Assembly: GCF_001447355.1 (NCBI RefSeq)
Contig: NZ_JXBW01000004.1
Span: 62,001 to 126,000 of the forward strand
Length of the DNA: 64,000 nucleotides
Source: Alicyclobacillus tolerans
GTDB lineage: Bacteria > Bacillota > Bacilli > Alicyclobacillales > Alicyclobacillaceae
Reading direction: 5' to 3'
Both the position numbers and the translations under genes were made by a program. The notes under the pieces are model-generated. The model did not search any database and was not told where the DNA came from. It saw only the letters and a program-made list of their open reading frames with translations. Shown here piece after piece: positions 55,093-63,177 of this stretch. The stretch's first letter is position 1. The number at the start of each line of letters is the position of its first letter.

Positions 55093-55131
55093 GGCTACCC
55101 CGTTCCAGCGTTTTTCGGCCTTGGGGTAGCC
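55093..55131. terminator. Bidirectional terminator between coiled-coil gene and MFS gene
   Basis: GGCTACCCC (55093-55101) and GGGGTAGCC (55123-55131), preceded by AAAAA and followed by CTTT. Suits both converging transcripts. Confidence 0.75.
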
Positions 55132-55181
55132 CTTTCGCACCTTATTGTTTGCGCAATCCACCTTTTGCTAGGCAGCTCTAC

Positions 55182-56477
55182 CTATTTAGAAATCTGCTGT
55201 CCCGGCATGGTTTGCTCGATGCCCGCACCTGGTTTGCGAGCGCGAACCGCCATCGTCAACAGGACGGCAACGACCAACGACAGTGCCATGAAGATGTAGG
55301 ATGCATTCGGCCCGCCTGTTACGTTGTTCAGGTAACCAACGAAATAGGATCCCACGAACGAGCCCAAGGCCCCCATGCAGTTGATGAGCGCCATGGCGAC
55401 GCCCGCGACATTGCTCGGTAAAAGGTCGGGAACAATTGCGAAAAACGGACCGTACGGTGCGTACATGGCGCCGCCGGCGATGACAAGAAGAATGAAGGAA
55501 GTGGTGAAATGCCCAGACCCGGAAACGTAGGACAGGTAAAAGGCCACCGCGCCGACGAGCAAGGAAACCCAGACGTACGCCTTGCGGGTACTCGGCCGGC
55601 GATCCGTCAGAAATGACGTTATCATCATCAAAATGGCGGCAAGTAGAAACGGAACGGAAGATAACCAACCGGTGCTTACGATGCCCACATGCGAAGCCGC
55701 CTTAATCATCGACGGCAACCAGAGAACGAAGCCGTAGACGCCGATGCTCCAGAAGAAATATTGCAGACTGAGCAAGACAACGGGTCGGGAGGTGAACGCC
55801 TCGCGATAGTTCCGCACAGGGGTGATGCCTGCTTGTTCCGCCGCAAGCGCTGCCGCGACAGCCTGCTTCTCCGCCGCACTCAGCCACCTGGACTCTTCTG
55901 GTTTGTCTTTGACCACTGCCCACCAAATAAACGCCCATATGATGGAGGGCACGCCTTCAATCACAAACATGCCCTGCCAATGAAACCATTGAATCAGATA
56001 TCCCGAAATGACCGACATCCATAAGACCGTGATGGGATTGCCAAGGATTAAGAACGTATTTGCGCGTGATCGTTCACCATTTGTAAACCAATGACTGATG
56101 AAGATCAGCATCGCGGGCATGACAACGCTTTCAACAACGCCGAGCAAAAATCGGTCTACGTAGAGCAACGGCAGATTGGTGATCACGCCTTGCAACGAAG
56201 CGAAGATGCCCCACAAAATGAGTGCCCAAAATACCAGTCTTTTTGCGCTGTACTTCTTTGCATAGTGCGCACCTGGTACTTGAAAGAAAAAATACCCGAG
56301 AAAAAATAGGGATGCCAATAAAGATGACGATGCCGCGTTCATATGCAAGGCCTGCTTTAATCCACCCGCCGCACCCAATCCATAGTTTGACCTATCGAGG
56401 TACGCCAGGCTGTACGTGATGAAAATCACCGGAATGAGCCGGGACCACCTTGAGCCTGGCAGCGACTGTTGCTCCAT
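55182..56477 (-). CDS. MFS transporter, anion:cation symporter family (hexuronate/sugar-acid type)
   Basis: Twelve-span permease of 431 residues. The N-terminal VIFITYSLAYLDRSNYGLGAAGGL motif (YxDRxNxG) is diagnostic of the ACS family, whose members import hexuronates, glucarate, tartrate or aromatic acids. I use ATG 56477, 8 nt after AAGGAG; the ATG at 56483 is only 2 nt from it. It follows the LacI-type regulator on the same strand and is probably controlled by it. No catabolic enzyme gene is present, so the substrate is only narrowed to an organic acid. Confidence 0.9.
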   Translation of the reverse strand: MEQQSLPGSRWSRLIPVIFITYSLAYLDRSNYGLGAAGGLKQALHMNAASSSLLASLFFLGYFFFQVPGAHYAKKYSAKRLVFWALILWGIFASLQGVITNLPLLYVDRFLLGVVESVVMPAMLIFISHWFTNGERSRANTFLILGNPITVLWMSVISGYLIQWFHWQGMFVIEGVPSIIWAFIWWAVVKDKPEESRWLSAAEKQAVAAALAAEQAGITPVRNYREAFTSRPVVLLSLQYFFWSIGVYGFVLWLPSMIKAASHVGIVSTGWLSSVPFLLAAILMMITSFLTDRRPSTRKAYVWVSLLVGAVAFYLSYVSGSGHFTTSFILLVIAGGAMYAPYGPFFAIVPDLLPSNVAGVAMALINCMGALGSFVGSYFVGYLNNVTGGPNASYIFMALSLVVAVLLTMAVRARKPGAGIEQTMPGQQISK

Positions 56478-56669
56478 GTACATCTCTCCTTCTTGAAAGA
56501 TGATTCACCCCTGCACTTGGCATGCGCTGATTGCGTGACATGTTCCACATCTTCGAGCATGCGCGAATCGAATGCTGACTCACCCCCTTTAAGCGTTTCG
56601 CGTACATCCAGAAGCGGCCGTGTATAGCGAGATGGCATATGGTATCGGTTCCACACTGGCGCGAGAAAC

Positions 56670-57740
56670 TCATTCGCTATGGATTGCCTGCCTATTTGAC
56701 GAGTGCGTGCGCATGGACTGCCCCGTGGCAACCTTCGGAGTTGAAGCTCTCTCCTGTAGCGTGGCCGCTACGTAAAAGCGCCGTGGCTCCCCCGCATCTC
56801 CAGCGAGCCGCGCAATCAGGCGATCTGCGGCCGTCACGCCCATCTCGTAGGCGGACTGCGATATGGTGCTGATCCCCACAATTTGCGCCCAGTCTGGGTC
56901 ATCAAAACTGATGAGCGCGATGTCATCTGGAATGCGGTAGCCGAGACTCTGTATGGCTAATGCCGCCTTAAGCAATATCACGGCGTTGCCCGTAAAGACG
57001 GCCTTGGCAGTCGCCGTCTTACGACTGACAAATGCTTGAAGGAAATCAAGCAATGACGAGTCGTCGACAACTTGGAAGACGGCGCTCTCCTCCCCTACAT
57101 GGCGCTCTGCAATAAATGAGTGGAAGGCTTGCACTCGTTCAATGCGCGTGCTGATGTCGGCGGTGGGCGCTGTCACATAGGCAATGCTGTGATACCCTTG
57201 GCGAACGAGGTAATCTAGAGCATCATATGTCGCTTGGGTATTGTCCATGCCGACGAGATCGACATGCATTCCGTTTACTTCGCGATCCAGGAGTACGACG
57301 GGCGTTTTTTCCTTTTGCAAGGCGAGTAGCATGCTTTGGTTGTACCCCGTCGTATGAAGGATGAGACCATCGATATGGTGTGAGCGAAGCGTACGGATAT
57401 AGTTTTGCTCTTTGGTGGGATCATTGTCCGAGTTGCACACGAGCAAGCTGTAGTGGTGTTTGTGGCAGACGTCCTCGGTTCCGCGGAGGATGGCTGTCGT
57501 AAACGGATTGGCGATGTCCGCGACGATGATGCCAATGAGCCTGCTCTGCTTGGCCTTTAACCCGCGTGCCATTTGGCTTGGCTCGTAGTTTAAGCCTTGA
57601 ATGGCCTGCTCAATCTTGCGATAGGTTTCCTCAGCGATGTATTCGGCTTGATCGCTGAGAAAGCGAGACACGGTTGTCTTTGATACGCCCGCTGCTTTCG
57701 CGACATCCGCGATGGTCGGCCGCCGACGGCTATCCTTCAT
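56670..57740 (-). CDS. LacI-family transcriptional regulator
   Basis: Repressor of 356 residues. The N-terminal helix-turn-helix TIADVAKAAGVSKTTVSRFLS and hinge helix (YEPSQMARGLKAKQSRLIGII) are followed by a periplasmic-binding-protein-like sensor domain. It resembles KdgR-type regulators of uronate use. Its own promoter contains a fitting palindrome at the transcript start (57815-57832), so autorepression is likely. Upstream of the ACS-family transporter, it probably regulates that gene too, but I see no second operator in the 190-bp gap. Confidence 0.93.
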   Translation of the reverse strand: MKDSRRRPTIADVAKAAGVSKTTVSRFLSDQAEYIAEETYRKIEQAIQGLNYEPSQMARGLKAKQSRLIGIIVADIANPFTTAILRGTEDVCHKHHYSLLVCNSDNDPTKEQNYIRTLRSHHIDGLILHTTGYNQSMLLALQKEKTPVVLLDREVNGMHVDLVGMDNTQATYDALDYLVRQGYHSIAYVTAPTADISTRIERVQAFHSFIAERHVGEESAVFQVVDDSSLLDFLQAFVSRKTATAKAVFTGNAVILLKAALAIQSLGYRIPDDIALISFDDPDWAQIVGISTISQSAYEMGVTAADRLIARLAGDAGEPRRFYVAATLQERASTPKVATGQSMRTHSSNRQAIHSE

Positions 57741-57814
57741 CGGACATTCACCCTCTCGGTGTCTCTTACTCCGTTCCTCGCAAACTCATGGATATGCACA
57801 GTCTGCGGAAGTCA

Positions 57815-57867
57815 TATGAAATCGGTTTCATATAATCACTATAGGCTGGCGGCAACGAGGGTGTCAA
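57815..57867 (-). promoter_or_regulatory. Promoter and LacI-type operator of the regulator gene
   Basis: Minus-strand TTGACA (57867-57862), 18-nt spacer, TATAGT (57843-57838). Just downstream, over the expected start site, lies the palindrome TATGAAA-CCGA-TTTCATA (57832-57815) with 7-bp arms. This is a classic repressor arrangement. Confidence 0.8.
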
Positions 57868-58051
57868 TCCACCGTAAACGCTAGAAATAGGCGCAAACAC
57901 GCAACATCCCAACGTATGGGCCATTTTTCCGGCCTACACATATGCGGCTCCCACGATGTACGGCTCTTCCTCTAGCACCAAACTTCAGGAAATGCCTTAC
58001 TTGTGTATGCGGCCCTTACGTGCAGTAAACCAACCCTATAAACGTCCTAAG

Positions 58052-58177
58052 CTAAGAGCCCCAATATTCGCGGGTAACGCTGTAAATGTTATGGTGTTCC
58101 CATGTCCCATTGATGTTGAGATCATATTCCGAGAACCCCTCATCACGAAAGCCAACCTTTTCGAGGGCCTTTATGAC
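58052..58177 (-). pseudogene. C-terminal remnant of a GNAT acetyltransferase
   Basis: Minus-strand translation VIKALEKVGFRDEGFSEYDL then NINGTWEHHNIYSVTREYWGS ends in TAG. The pattern IKALEKVGFRDEG plus INGxWEHHNIYSVTREYW is the C-terminal motif of RimJ/RimL/YjcK-type N-acetyltransferases. In frame, a TGA precedes it directly, and the DinB gene ends 17 bp upstream, so the N-terminal ~130 residues are missing. It looks like a deletion relic or the result of a join that placed DinB next to it. Confidence 0.7.
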
Positions 58178-58193
58178 TCATCATTCGCGCACT

Positions 58194-58682
58194 CTATCCC
58201 AAAACCAAATCTGTATCTGGAGGGACGTAACCAAGTTGTCGAGCCATCGCCACAATTTGGCCTTTGTGATGGAACTCATGCGTTTCCGTATGCGTCAGCA
58301 GCCATAACGGCGTGGTTGTTTTCGGGGTCTCTTGCCATCGAACGTGATTTTGCACGTGTGCATCCCACTTGGAATGATAGACTTGCAAAAAATGGTCAAC
58401 CGTTTCATTCACGAGTTCGAAGCGATCACGAACCCTTTGAACGTCCGAGTTTGTCACCTCATGATCCGACGCGAAAGAAAAATCATGCTGCCGTAATGCA
58501 AATGCACCTAGCCAATACAGGTAGCAATCTGCGACATGAATATACGTTTTTATGATGCTTCCGCTCCCGAACCCGGAAACTGGAGCCTGCAAATCTCGCA
58601 ACGGAATGGATTCTAAAAAGACAAACAACGCCTCTCTTGTGGAACGAATCAGGTCATATTGTTGCTTAAGAAGATGATGCAC
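58194..58682 (-). CDS. DinB-family protein
   Basis: Four-helix-bundle protein of about 162 residues in the DinB/YfiT-like superfamily, members of which bind a metal through three His and often act as thiol transferases. Possible ligands are HVADCYLYWLG (first His) and the HTETHEFHHKGQ motif. GTG 58682 follows GGGGGG by 7 nt; an ATG at 58697 is possible but has a poor site. Single gene; physiological partner unknown. Confidence 0.82.
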   Translation of the reverse strand: MHHLLKQQYDLIRSTREALFVFLESIPLRDLQAPVSGFGSGSIIKTYIHVADCYLYWLGAFALRQHDFSFASDHEVTNSDVQRVRDRFELVNETVDHFLQVYHSKWDAHVQNHVRWQETPKTTTPLWLLTHTETHEFHHKGQIVAMARQLGYVPPDTDLVLG

Positions 58683-58915
58683 TGTAGAGCCCCCCATTCT
58701 TAACCAATTATATCACTACTAGCCCGCCGCGAAGTCACATCTACCCATATCCACGCCCGTCACATCTTTCCGTTATGCGCAGCCTGGGTAATCCAGCAAA
58801 GCCAGATACATAGGTCCTATGACCCATTGCGCTTACTGTAAACAAACGCTAACTTGGAATCTGGCGCCCATGAGACAAGACGGGGTGTCAATCCTGTAAG
58901 TGGGAGCCCACACGC

Positions 58916-60169
58916 ATGAATCGTTCACACAGCCAGACCCACGCACAGCCTCTTCCGAAAGAGTCCTATGCGTTTGTCCTTGCCAGTCTATTCAATTCGA
59001 TGGGCAGTGCCCTCATCTGGCCCCTGACAACTATTTATGTGCACAATGTTTTACACCGCAATTATGCAGATGCCGGCATTGCACTGTTCTTTCAATCGCT
59101 GGCTACCATCGTCGGCCAGGTGATGGGCGGGGCGCTTTACGCTCGCCTTGGCCCCCGCAAGCTCATCATCGGCTCGCTCGTGTTGACCGGCTGTGCGCAG
59201 TGGAGCATCATCTTCGCGCGCACCTGGCCATCCTATGTCACCGCCATGACCGTCAACGCCTTTCTCGTTGCCATCACGATGCCCGCAGTCAACGGCTTCG
59301 TCGGCCAAAGGTGGCGGGCGGTGAGCACGCGGCTTTTCAACGTCATGTACGTCAGCAACAACGTGGGTGTGGCCATCGGCACGACGCTCGCAGGGATTCT
59401 TGCGTCCATCTCCTTTTCCTTTACGTTTCTCATCAATGGCCTATCCACGCTGATGTTTGCCGGCTTTCTGGCCGTATTTATGCGCCGCTTCTCCAACGAC
59501 GAGTTGGCGGATTGGCAGGCGGGTTTTGGCGCTACACGCCAGCAAAGCCCCATCCTGCTGCTTACACGGTACCATTTGTACGCGTTTGTCGGCATCGGTT
59601 CCATGCTCGTGAACTTGGCGACGTCCGCTTGGAACTCCGGTGTCGCCCCCTACTTAAATCAGGCAGGGCAATCGCCCGCTTCGTACAGCCTGCTGTGGAC
59701 CGTGAACGGGATTGTCATCCTCGTCGGGCAGCCGGTGACCAGCTTCATCAATCGGCGGCTCACACAATCCCTCGCGTCGCGGCTCACTGCAAGCGCTATC
59801 CTCTATGGCTGTGCCTATGCGCTCATTTTGGCGACCCACGCGACCTATGCGTTGCTCATGGTGGGCATGGTGGTTGCCACGCTCGGCGAAATGCTTATCG
59901 CCCCCACCATCCCCGCGCTCGTCACCACGACCGCACGAGAGCATGCCGCCTTTTATCTCGGCGTAGCCGGAGGCATCGGCAGCGGCGGCCGCCTCATTGG
60001 CCCCATACTCTTTGGCACCTTGTTCGATCACGCTGGCCTCCCCCCGATTCTCTGGGTGGCGATGGGCGCGTGCGCGATGGCCGTCATGGTCTTCATCGTG
60101 CAGCAGCGTTTGGGACAAGCGGCGCCCCATGCGTCTTATGAGACCACAGACGAGATGGGGCGATTGTAG
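58916..60169 (+). CDS. MFS multidrug-type transporter
   Basis: Twelve-span permease of 417 residues, DHA1-like. The loop 2-3 motif GGALYARLGPRKLIIGS is present. LFNVMYVSNNVGVAIGTTLAG is typical of helix 5 in exporters. The ATG at 58916 follows GTGGGAG at ~9 nt. A long shifted frame overlaps it but encodes no recognisable pattern. Single gene, convergent with the aminopeptidase gene. Substrate unknown. Confidence 0.88.
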   Translation: MNRSHSQTHAQPLPKESYAFVLASLFNSMGSALIWPLTTIYVHNVLHRNYADAGIALFFQSLATIVGQVMGGALYARLGPRKLIIGSLVLTGCAQWSIIFARTWPSYVTAMTVNAFLVAITMPAVNGFVGQRWRAVSTRLFNVMYVSNNVGVAIGTTLAGILASISFSFTFLINGLSTLMFAGFLAVFMRRFSNDELADWQAGFGATRQQSPILLLTRYHLYAFVGIGSMLVNLATSAWNSGVAPYLNQAGQSPASYSLLWTVNGIVILVGQPVTSFINRRLTQSLASRLTASAILYGCAYALILATHATYALLMVGMVVATLGEMLIAPTIPALVTTTAREHAAFYLGVAGGIGSGGRLIGPILFGTLFDHAGLPPILWVAMGACAMAVMVFIVQQRLGQAAPHASYETTDEMGRL

Positions 60170-60225
60170 CTGGCGCACGAGGCTCGGCACCACTCGCCTC
60201 ATACCATAATCCGCAAGGTCATGTC

Positions 60226-61182
60226 TCACACAAGCAGTTTTCCGTTTTTCATCACCAGTTCGTCGTCGAGATACAGCGTCGGCGCCAGCATGACGACATC
60301 CAAGTGCACTCCCGCTTCCACAGTGCCGCCAAACGTCGCGTTGCTGCCAAAGGCCACATGCACCGTGCCTAAGGCCTTTTCATCTTCAAGAATCACACCC
60401 GTCAGCCGCGCTTTATCATTCGTGCCGATACCCAGTTCCGCGACGTTTCGGGCAGCGGGCGTGTCTCCGAGCATCGTAAGCCACTCGTCCCCGCGCTCAC
60501 CCCCCGCCGCGACAAGCAACCCCTCGCGCACGGTAAGGCGCACCGGCGTCTGCACAAGCCCGATGCCCGCCAGCGATCCGTCCACGACCAACTCCCCTGT
60601 CGCCGTCCCTTCCACCGGCGCGAGATACGCCTCGCCGGATGGTGCATTCCCTGCTTCCCCTGGATTGCGATAGACACCCGTGCTCGCAATGCCGTGCCTG
60701 CCCGCCAAAGAACAGGTGAACACCGCACCGTCTTTTTCGATCCGTGCCACCCGCGCCCTCGTCAGCCGCTCGGCCACCTTATGCGTCAATGCGGCGACCG
60801 CGGAAAAGTCTGCCGTCATCGGGCCGTGTTCAAACATATCCTCCGTCACGCCCGGCATCGTGGCCACGCGCGCCCCCGCGTCGGAGGCCCGTTTTCGCGC
60901 CTGCGTATGCGTGAGTGATTTCCATGTCGGGCAGACCACCACATCCGCCGCAGCCATGGCTGCCGCAACCGCCGCCGGCGGCTCTGCTCCGTTTTTCGCG
61001 CGCGGCTCCATCTCCACAAGGATGGATTCCGCACCGATATCCTTCCCGGCCTGCCATAAACTGCGGCAAATCGCGTCCCGTGTTCCATCTGAGACAATCA
61101 CTAACGTTTCGCCCGCCTGCAACCCCATCGCATTTACCAGCATGTTGCGCGCTGCATCAATCAATGCCATCGCCTGCACCAT
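60226..61182 (-). CDS. M29-like aminopeptidase (leucyl aminopeptidase/AmpT-related)
   Basis: A 318-residue cytosolic protein related to the M29/NicX group of metallohydrolases. Its N-terminal domain resembles that of AmpT (MGLQAGETLVIVSDGTRDAI). The C-terminal part has GELVVDGSLAGIG, ELGIGTN and HVAFGSNATFGG, followed by the VHLDVVML segment where M29 enzymes place metal-binding His and Asp. It is shorter than classical M29 (about 410 residues), so the exact activity is open. The start has AGAAGGG just before the ATG; a GTG one codon on is possible. Confidence 0.75.
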   Translation of the reverse strand: MVQAMALIDAARNMLVNAMGLQAGETLVIVSDGTRDAICRSLWQAGKDIGAESILVEMEPRAKNGAEPPAAVAAAMAAADVVVCPTWKSLTHTQARKRASDAGARVATMPGVTEDMFEHGPMTADFSAVAALTHKVAERLTRARVARIEKDGAVFTCSLAGRHGIASTGVYRNPGEAGNAPSGEAYLAPVEGTATGELVVDGSLAGIGLVQTPVRLTVREGLLVAAGGERGDEWLTMLGDTPAARNVAELGIGTNDKARLTGVILEDEKALGTVHVAFGSNATFGGTVEAGVHLDVVMLAPTLYLDDELVMKNGKLLV

Positions 61183-61235
61183 ACCCTTCTCTTTTACTTG
61201 GACGACGCTCTTTCCTCATGCGTCCTTCATCATAA

Positions 61236-61266
61236 CAAAACCCCACCCGCCTGTGCGGGTGAGGTC
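61236..61266 (-). terminator. Rho-independent terminator of the c-di-GMP-controlled gene
   Basis: Minus-strand CCTCACCCGC-ACAG-GCGGGTGGGG then TTTTGTT, ~65 bp past the stop codon of the leftward exported-protein gene. Confidence 0.82.
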
Positions 61267-61332
61267 ATGGTTGTTGTGATAGGGAAGAGTCAGTGCCAAG
61301 TCATCCACATGACATTCAGTTGTGACTATCCA

Positions 61333-62088
61333 TCAACCTGCTGAGTTGCCTGTGCCATTTGACGCGTCCGTCGCATTGGTGGCGGTGTTGCCTGTCGAGT
61401 TGGTCGTGGTCACCGTTACGCCACCTGTGCTGTTCGCCGTCGTATTGCTTGTGGTGCTCGTGTTGTTGCTCGTAGACGTGGTTGCGTTGCTCGTGCTATT
61501 TGATGTGCTGACTGTCACGCCGCCAGTTGTGTTTGTGCTGCCAGACGCCTGAGCGGTACCTTCCACCTTGCTCCAATTGGCTTCGAGTTGCGCGAGCGCT
61601 TGTTGCACCTGTGCTTCATACGTGGCAATAGCCGCCGTGATGGCTGCTTGATTGCCTTTCGCTTTGGCAATGGCACGCTCAAGCTGCCCATGCGCCTGGG
61701 CAATCTTCACATTCGTCTCCGCCGTCAGCCGGTTTGCAGCCTGCATCAGAATCACGGGTTGCTTATCGTCATCACGCTTTTTCTGCTGATCCTTTGCATC
61801 CCGCTTGTCATCTTTAGCTTGCCACTTGCCGTGGCCATGTGCGTCATCTCCACTCGTATTCGCCGTGGTGTTGGCACTCGTAGAGACGCTTGCCGTGGAA
61901 TTTCCGACGATGACATTTGATGTAGCGTTGGCATCGGTGTCCGCCGACCATGTCCAGCCTTGTCCATGTCCGGGATGCGCGCGATGTACGTCACCCCGCG
62001 TTGCGGCGTATGCGACCGATGTGGCAGAAGCAATGACAATCGCTGCAGCTCCGATAGACATCATAGATTTCTTTGTAAAGCGGCCCAT
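61333..62088 (-). CDS. Exported low-complexity protein under c-di-GMP riboswitch control
   Basis: A 251-residue protein. The signal peptide (about 1-29, cleavage after AYA) precedes a His/Gly/Asn-rich stretch and a charged Lys/Asp region (WQAKDDKRDAKDQQKKRDDDK). A predicted helical segment follows (ANRLTAETNVKIAQAHGQLERA...), then a long C-terminal Ser/Thr/Asn/Gly tail. No enzymatic motif. It looks like a surface or matrix component. ATG 62088 follows GGGAGGA. Preceded by a c-di-GMP-I riboswitch and closed by a terminator, so it forms a single-gene regulon of c-di-GMP. Confidence 0.82.
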   Translation of the reverse strand: MGRFTKKSMMSIGAAAIVIASATSVAYAATRGDVHRAHPGHGQGWTWSADTDANATSNVIVGNSTASVSTSANTTANTSGDDAHGHGKWQAKDDKRDAKDQQKKRDDDKQPVILMQAANRLTAETNVKIAQAHGQLERAIAKAKGNQAAITAAIATYEAQVQQALAQLEANWSKVEGTAQASGSTNTTGGVTVSTSNSTSNATTSTSNNTSTTSNTTANSTGGVTVTTTNSTGNTATNATDASNGTGNSAG

Positions 62089-62130
62089 GTCTGAAATCCT
62101 CCCGAAAAGGTCGATTGGCGGTCATTGGGC

Positions 62131-62222
62131 CCAAGCGGGCAACTGGCTGGCATCATCCACCTGGATGAAGCCCCTCTAGCTTTGCGTCCCATACTTTCGC
62201 ATGGTTTGCTTTTGACCGGCCT
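62131..62222 (-). promoter_or_regulatory. c-di-GMP-I riboswitch (GEMM)
   Basis: On the minus strand, in order: GCAAACC (62209-62203), GCGAAAG tetraloop stem, GGGACGCAAAGC (to 62179), AGAGGGGCTTC, a variable stem, then ATGCCAGCC (62153-62145) with AGTTGCC. These are the conserved blocks of the GEMM aptamer, including the GAAA tetraloop and the region around its receptor. It ends ~40 nt before the start codon of the exported protein. The short platform contains the ribosome binding site and no T run, so translational control is more likely than attenuation. Confidence 0.92.
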
Positions 62223-62292
62223 ACAACTAGATTTCGAGAGTAGGGAGGAGAGTACGGGGGTTCTGGTTAATCATTCCACACCGAAATATAGA

Positions 62293-62329
62293 TTGCCCTA
62301 ACCACATCGGTTACATGCAGTTAGGGCAA
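62293..62329 (-). terminator. Hairpin terminator of the TPR lipoprotein gene
   Basis: TTGCCCTAAC (62293-62302) and GTTAGGGCAA (62320-62329), 10-bp perfect stem, 20 bp past the stop codon. T tract poor (TCTATATTTC). Confidence 0.55.
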
Positions 62330-62348
62330 AGCTTCGATCACGCGAACA

Positions 62349-62990
62349 TCACTTGCTGCTATTCGCTTTACTTGCGGATTGGCCGCCTTCTAAAGTTTGT
62401 AGTTCAGATTGTAAGGTAGCATAGGCCGGATCGGACGATTTGACCTTTTTCAATCCTGTCTCAATCACCGATTTTGCGGCTGATACATCTCCTAACTTGG
62501 CTTCTGCTGCGGCCAGTTGATACCAGCCAAACGCGTAACTCGGATCAACCTTGGTGGACTGCTCGTAATATGGGATTGCAGACTTTACATCGTTCTTCAG
62601 AATGCGATACACATTCCCAATTGCCGTTAATGCCTCACCCGAGTTCGGCTGCAACGCGGCTGCCCGTTTATAATACGTAATAGCCGTACTCGCATCGCCA
62701 TTCATTAGCGCGCTTTGTGCCGCCGTCAACTGCGCTTTGTAGCTTTTAACATCCTTTTGCGCAATTTGGACCAGATGCTGTTGATTAGCCTTCCCGGCAA
62801 TGGTTTTCGATCCCGTTATAAGGTTGTTGCCGTGTGTAACAGCCGTCTCGTTTGGATTGGTCAACTTAGCCGTCACTTTCGAATTTGTGCTATTGTTCGA
62901 AGACGCAGTATTAGTTTGTCCACACCCAGACAACGCTACAATACAAGCAATCATGCATCCAACTGAAGCAAACGCTGCTCGTTTCTTCAT
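62349..62990 (-). CDS. TPR-repeat lipoprotein
   Basis: Secreted 213-residue lipoprotein. The signal peptide ends in lipobox LSGC. A ~50-residue Asn/Ser/Thr linker leads to about three tetratricopeptide repeats (ALMNGDASTAITYYKRAAALQPN; GNVYRILKNDVKSAIPYYEQSTKVDPS; GWYQLAAAEAKLGDVSAAKSVIETGL). TPRs are protein-binding scaffolds. ATG 62990 follows GGAGGAGATAGG; the longer frame upstream lacks a signal peptide. Confidence 0.88.
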   Translation of the reverse strand: MKKRAAFASVGCMIACIVALSGCGQTNTASSNNSTNSKVTAKLTNPNETAVTHGNNLITGSKTIAGKANQQHLVQIAQKDVKSYKAQLTAAQSALMNGDASTAITYYKRAAALQPNSGEALTAIGNVYRILKNDVKSAIPYYEQSTKVDPSYAFGWYQLAAAEAKLGDVSAAKSVIETGLKKVKSSDPAYATLQSELQTLEGGQSASKANSSK

Positions 62991-63050
62991 CCTATCTCCT
63001 CCGTTGGTCCGTGATGATTTGGGCCACGTAGACATTCCATACCACTACAA

Positions 63051-63083
63051 CAAAACGTGTCTGTATGAAGGACATACAGACAC
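63051..63083 (-). terminator. Rho-independent terminator after the truncated secreted-protein gene
   Basis: Minus-strand GTGTCTGTATG-TCCTT-CATACAGACAC, an 11-bp perfect stem, then GTTTTGTTG. Confidence 0.88.
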
Positions 63084-63177
63084 CAGCAATCGTTCTATCA
63101 AATTGTAGCATAGAGTGCCTAGAAGGTCATTGCTTGGTCCACATTACCGCGTGATCACTAAAGTGGTAACGGTAATA

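Noticed and set aside
58900-60141. A second long frame overlapping the MFS transporter
   Set aside because: The translation is rich in Arg/His/Cys without pattern; the overlapping frame encodes a normal twelve-span transporter.
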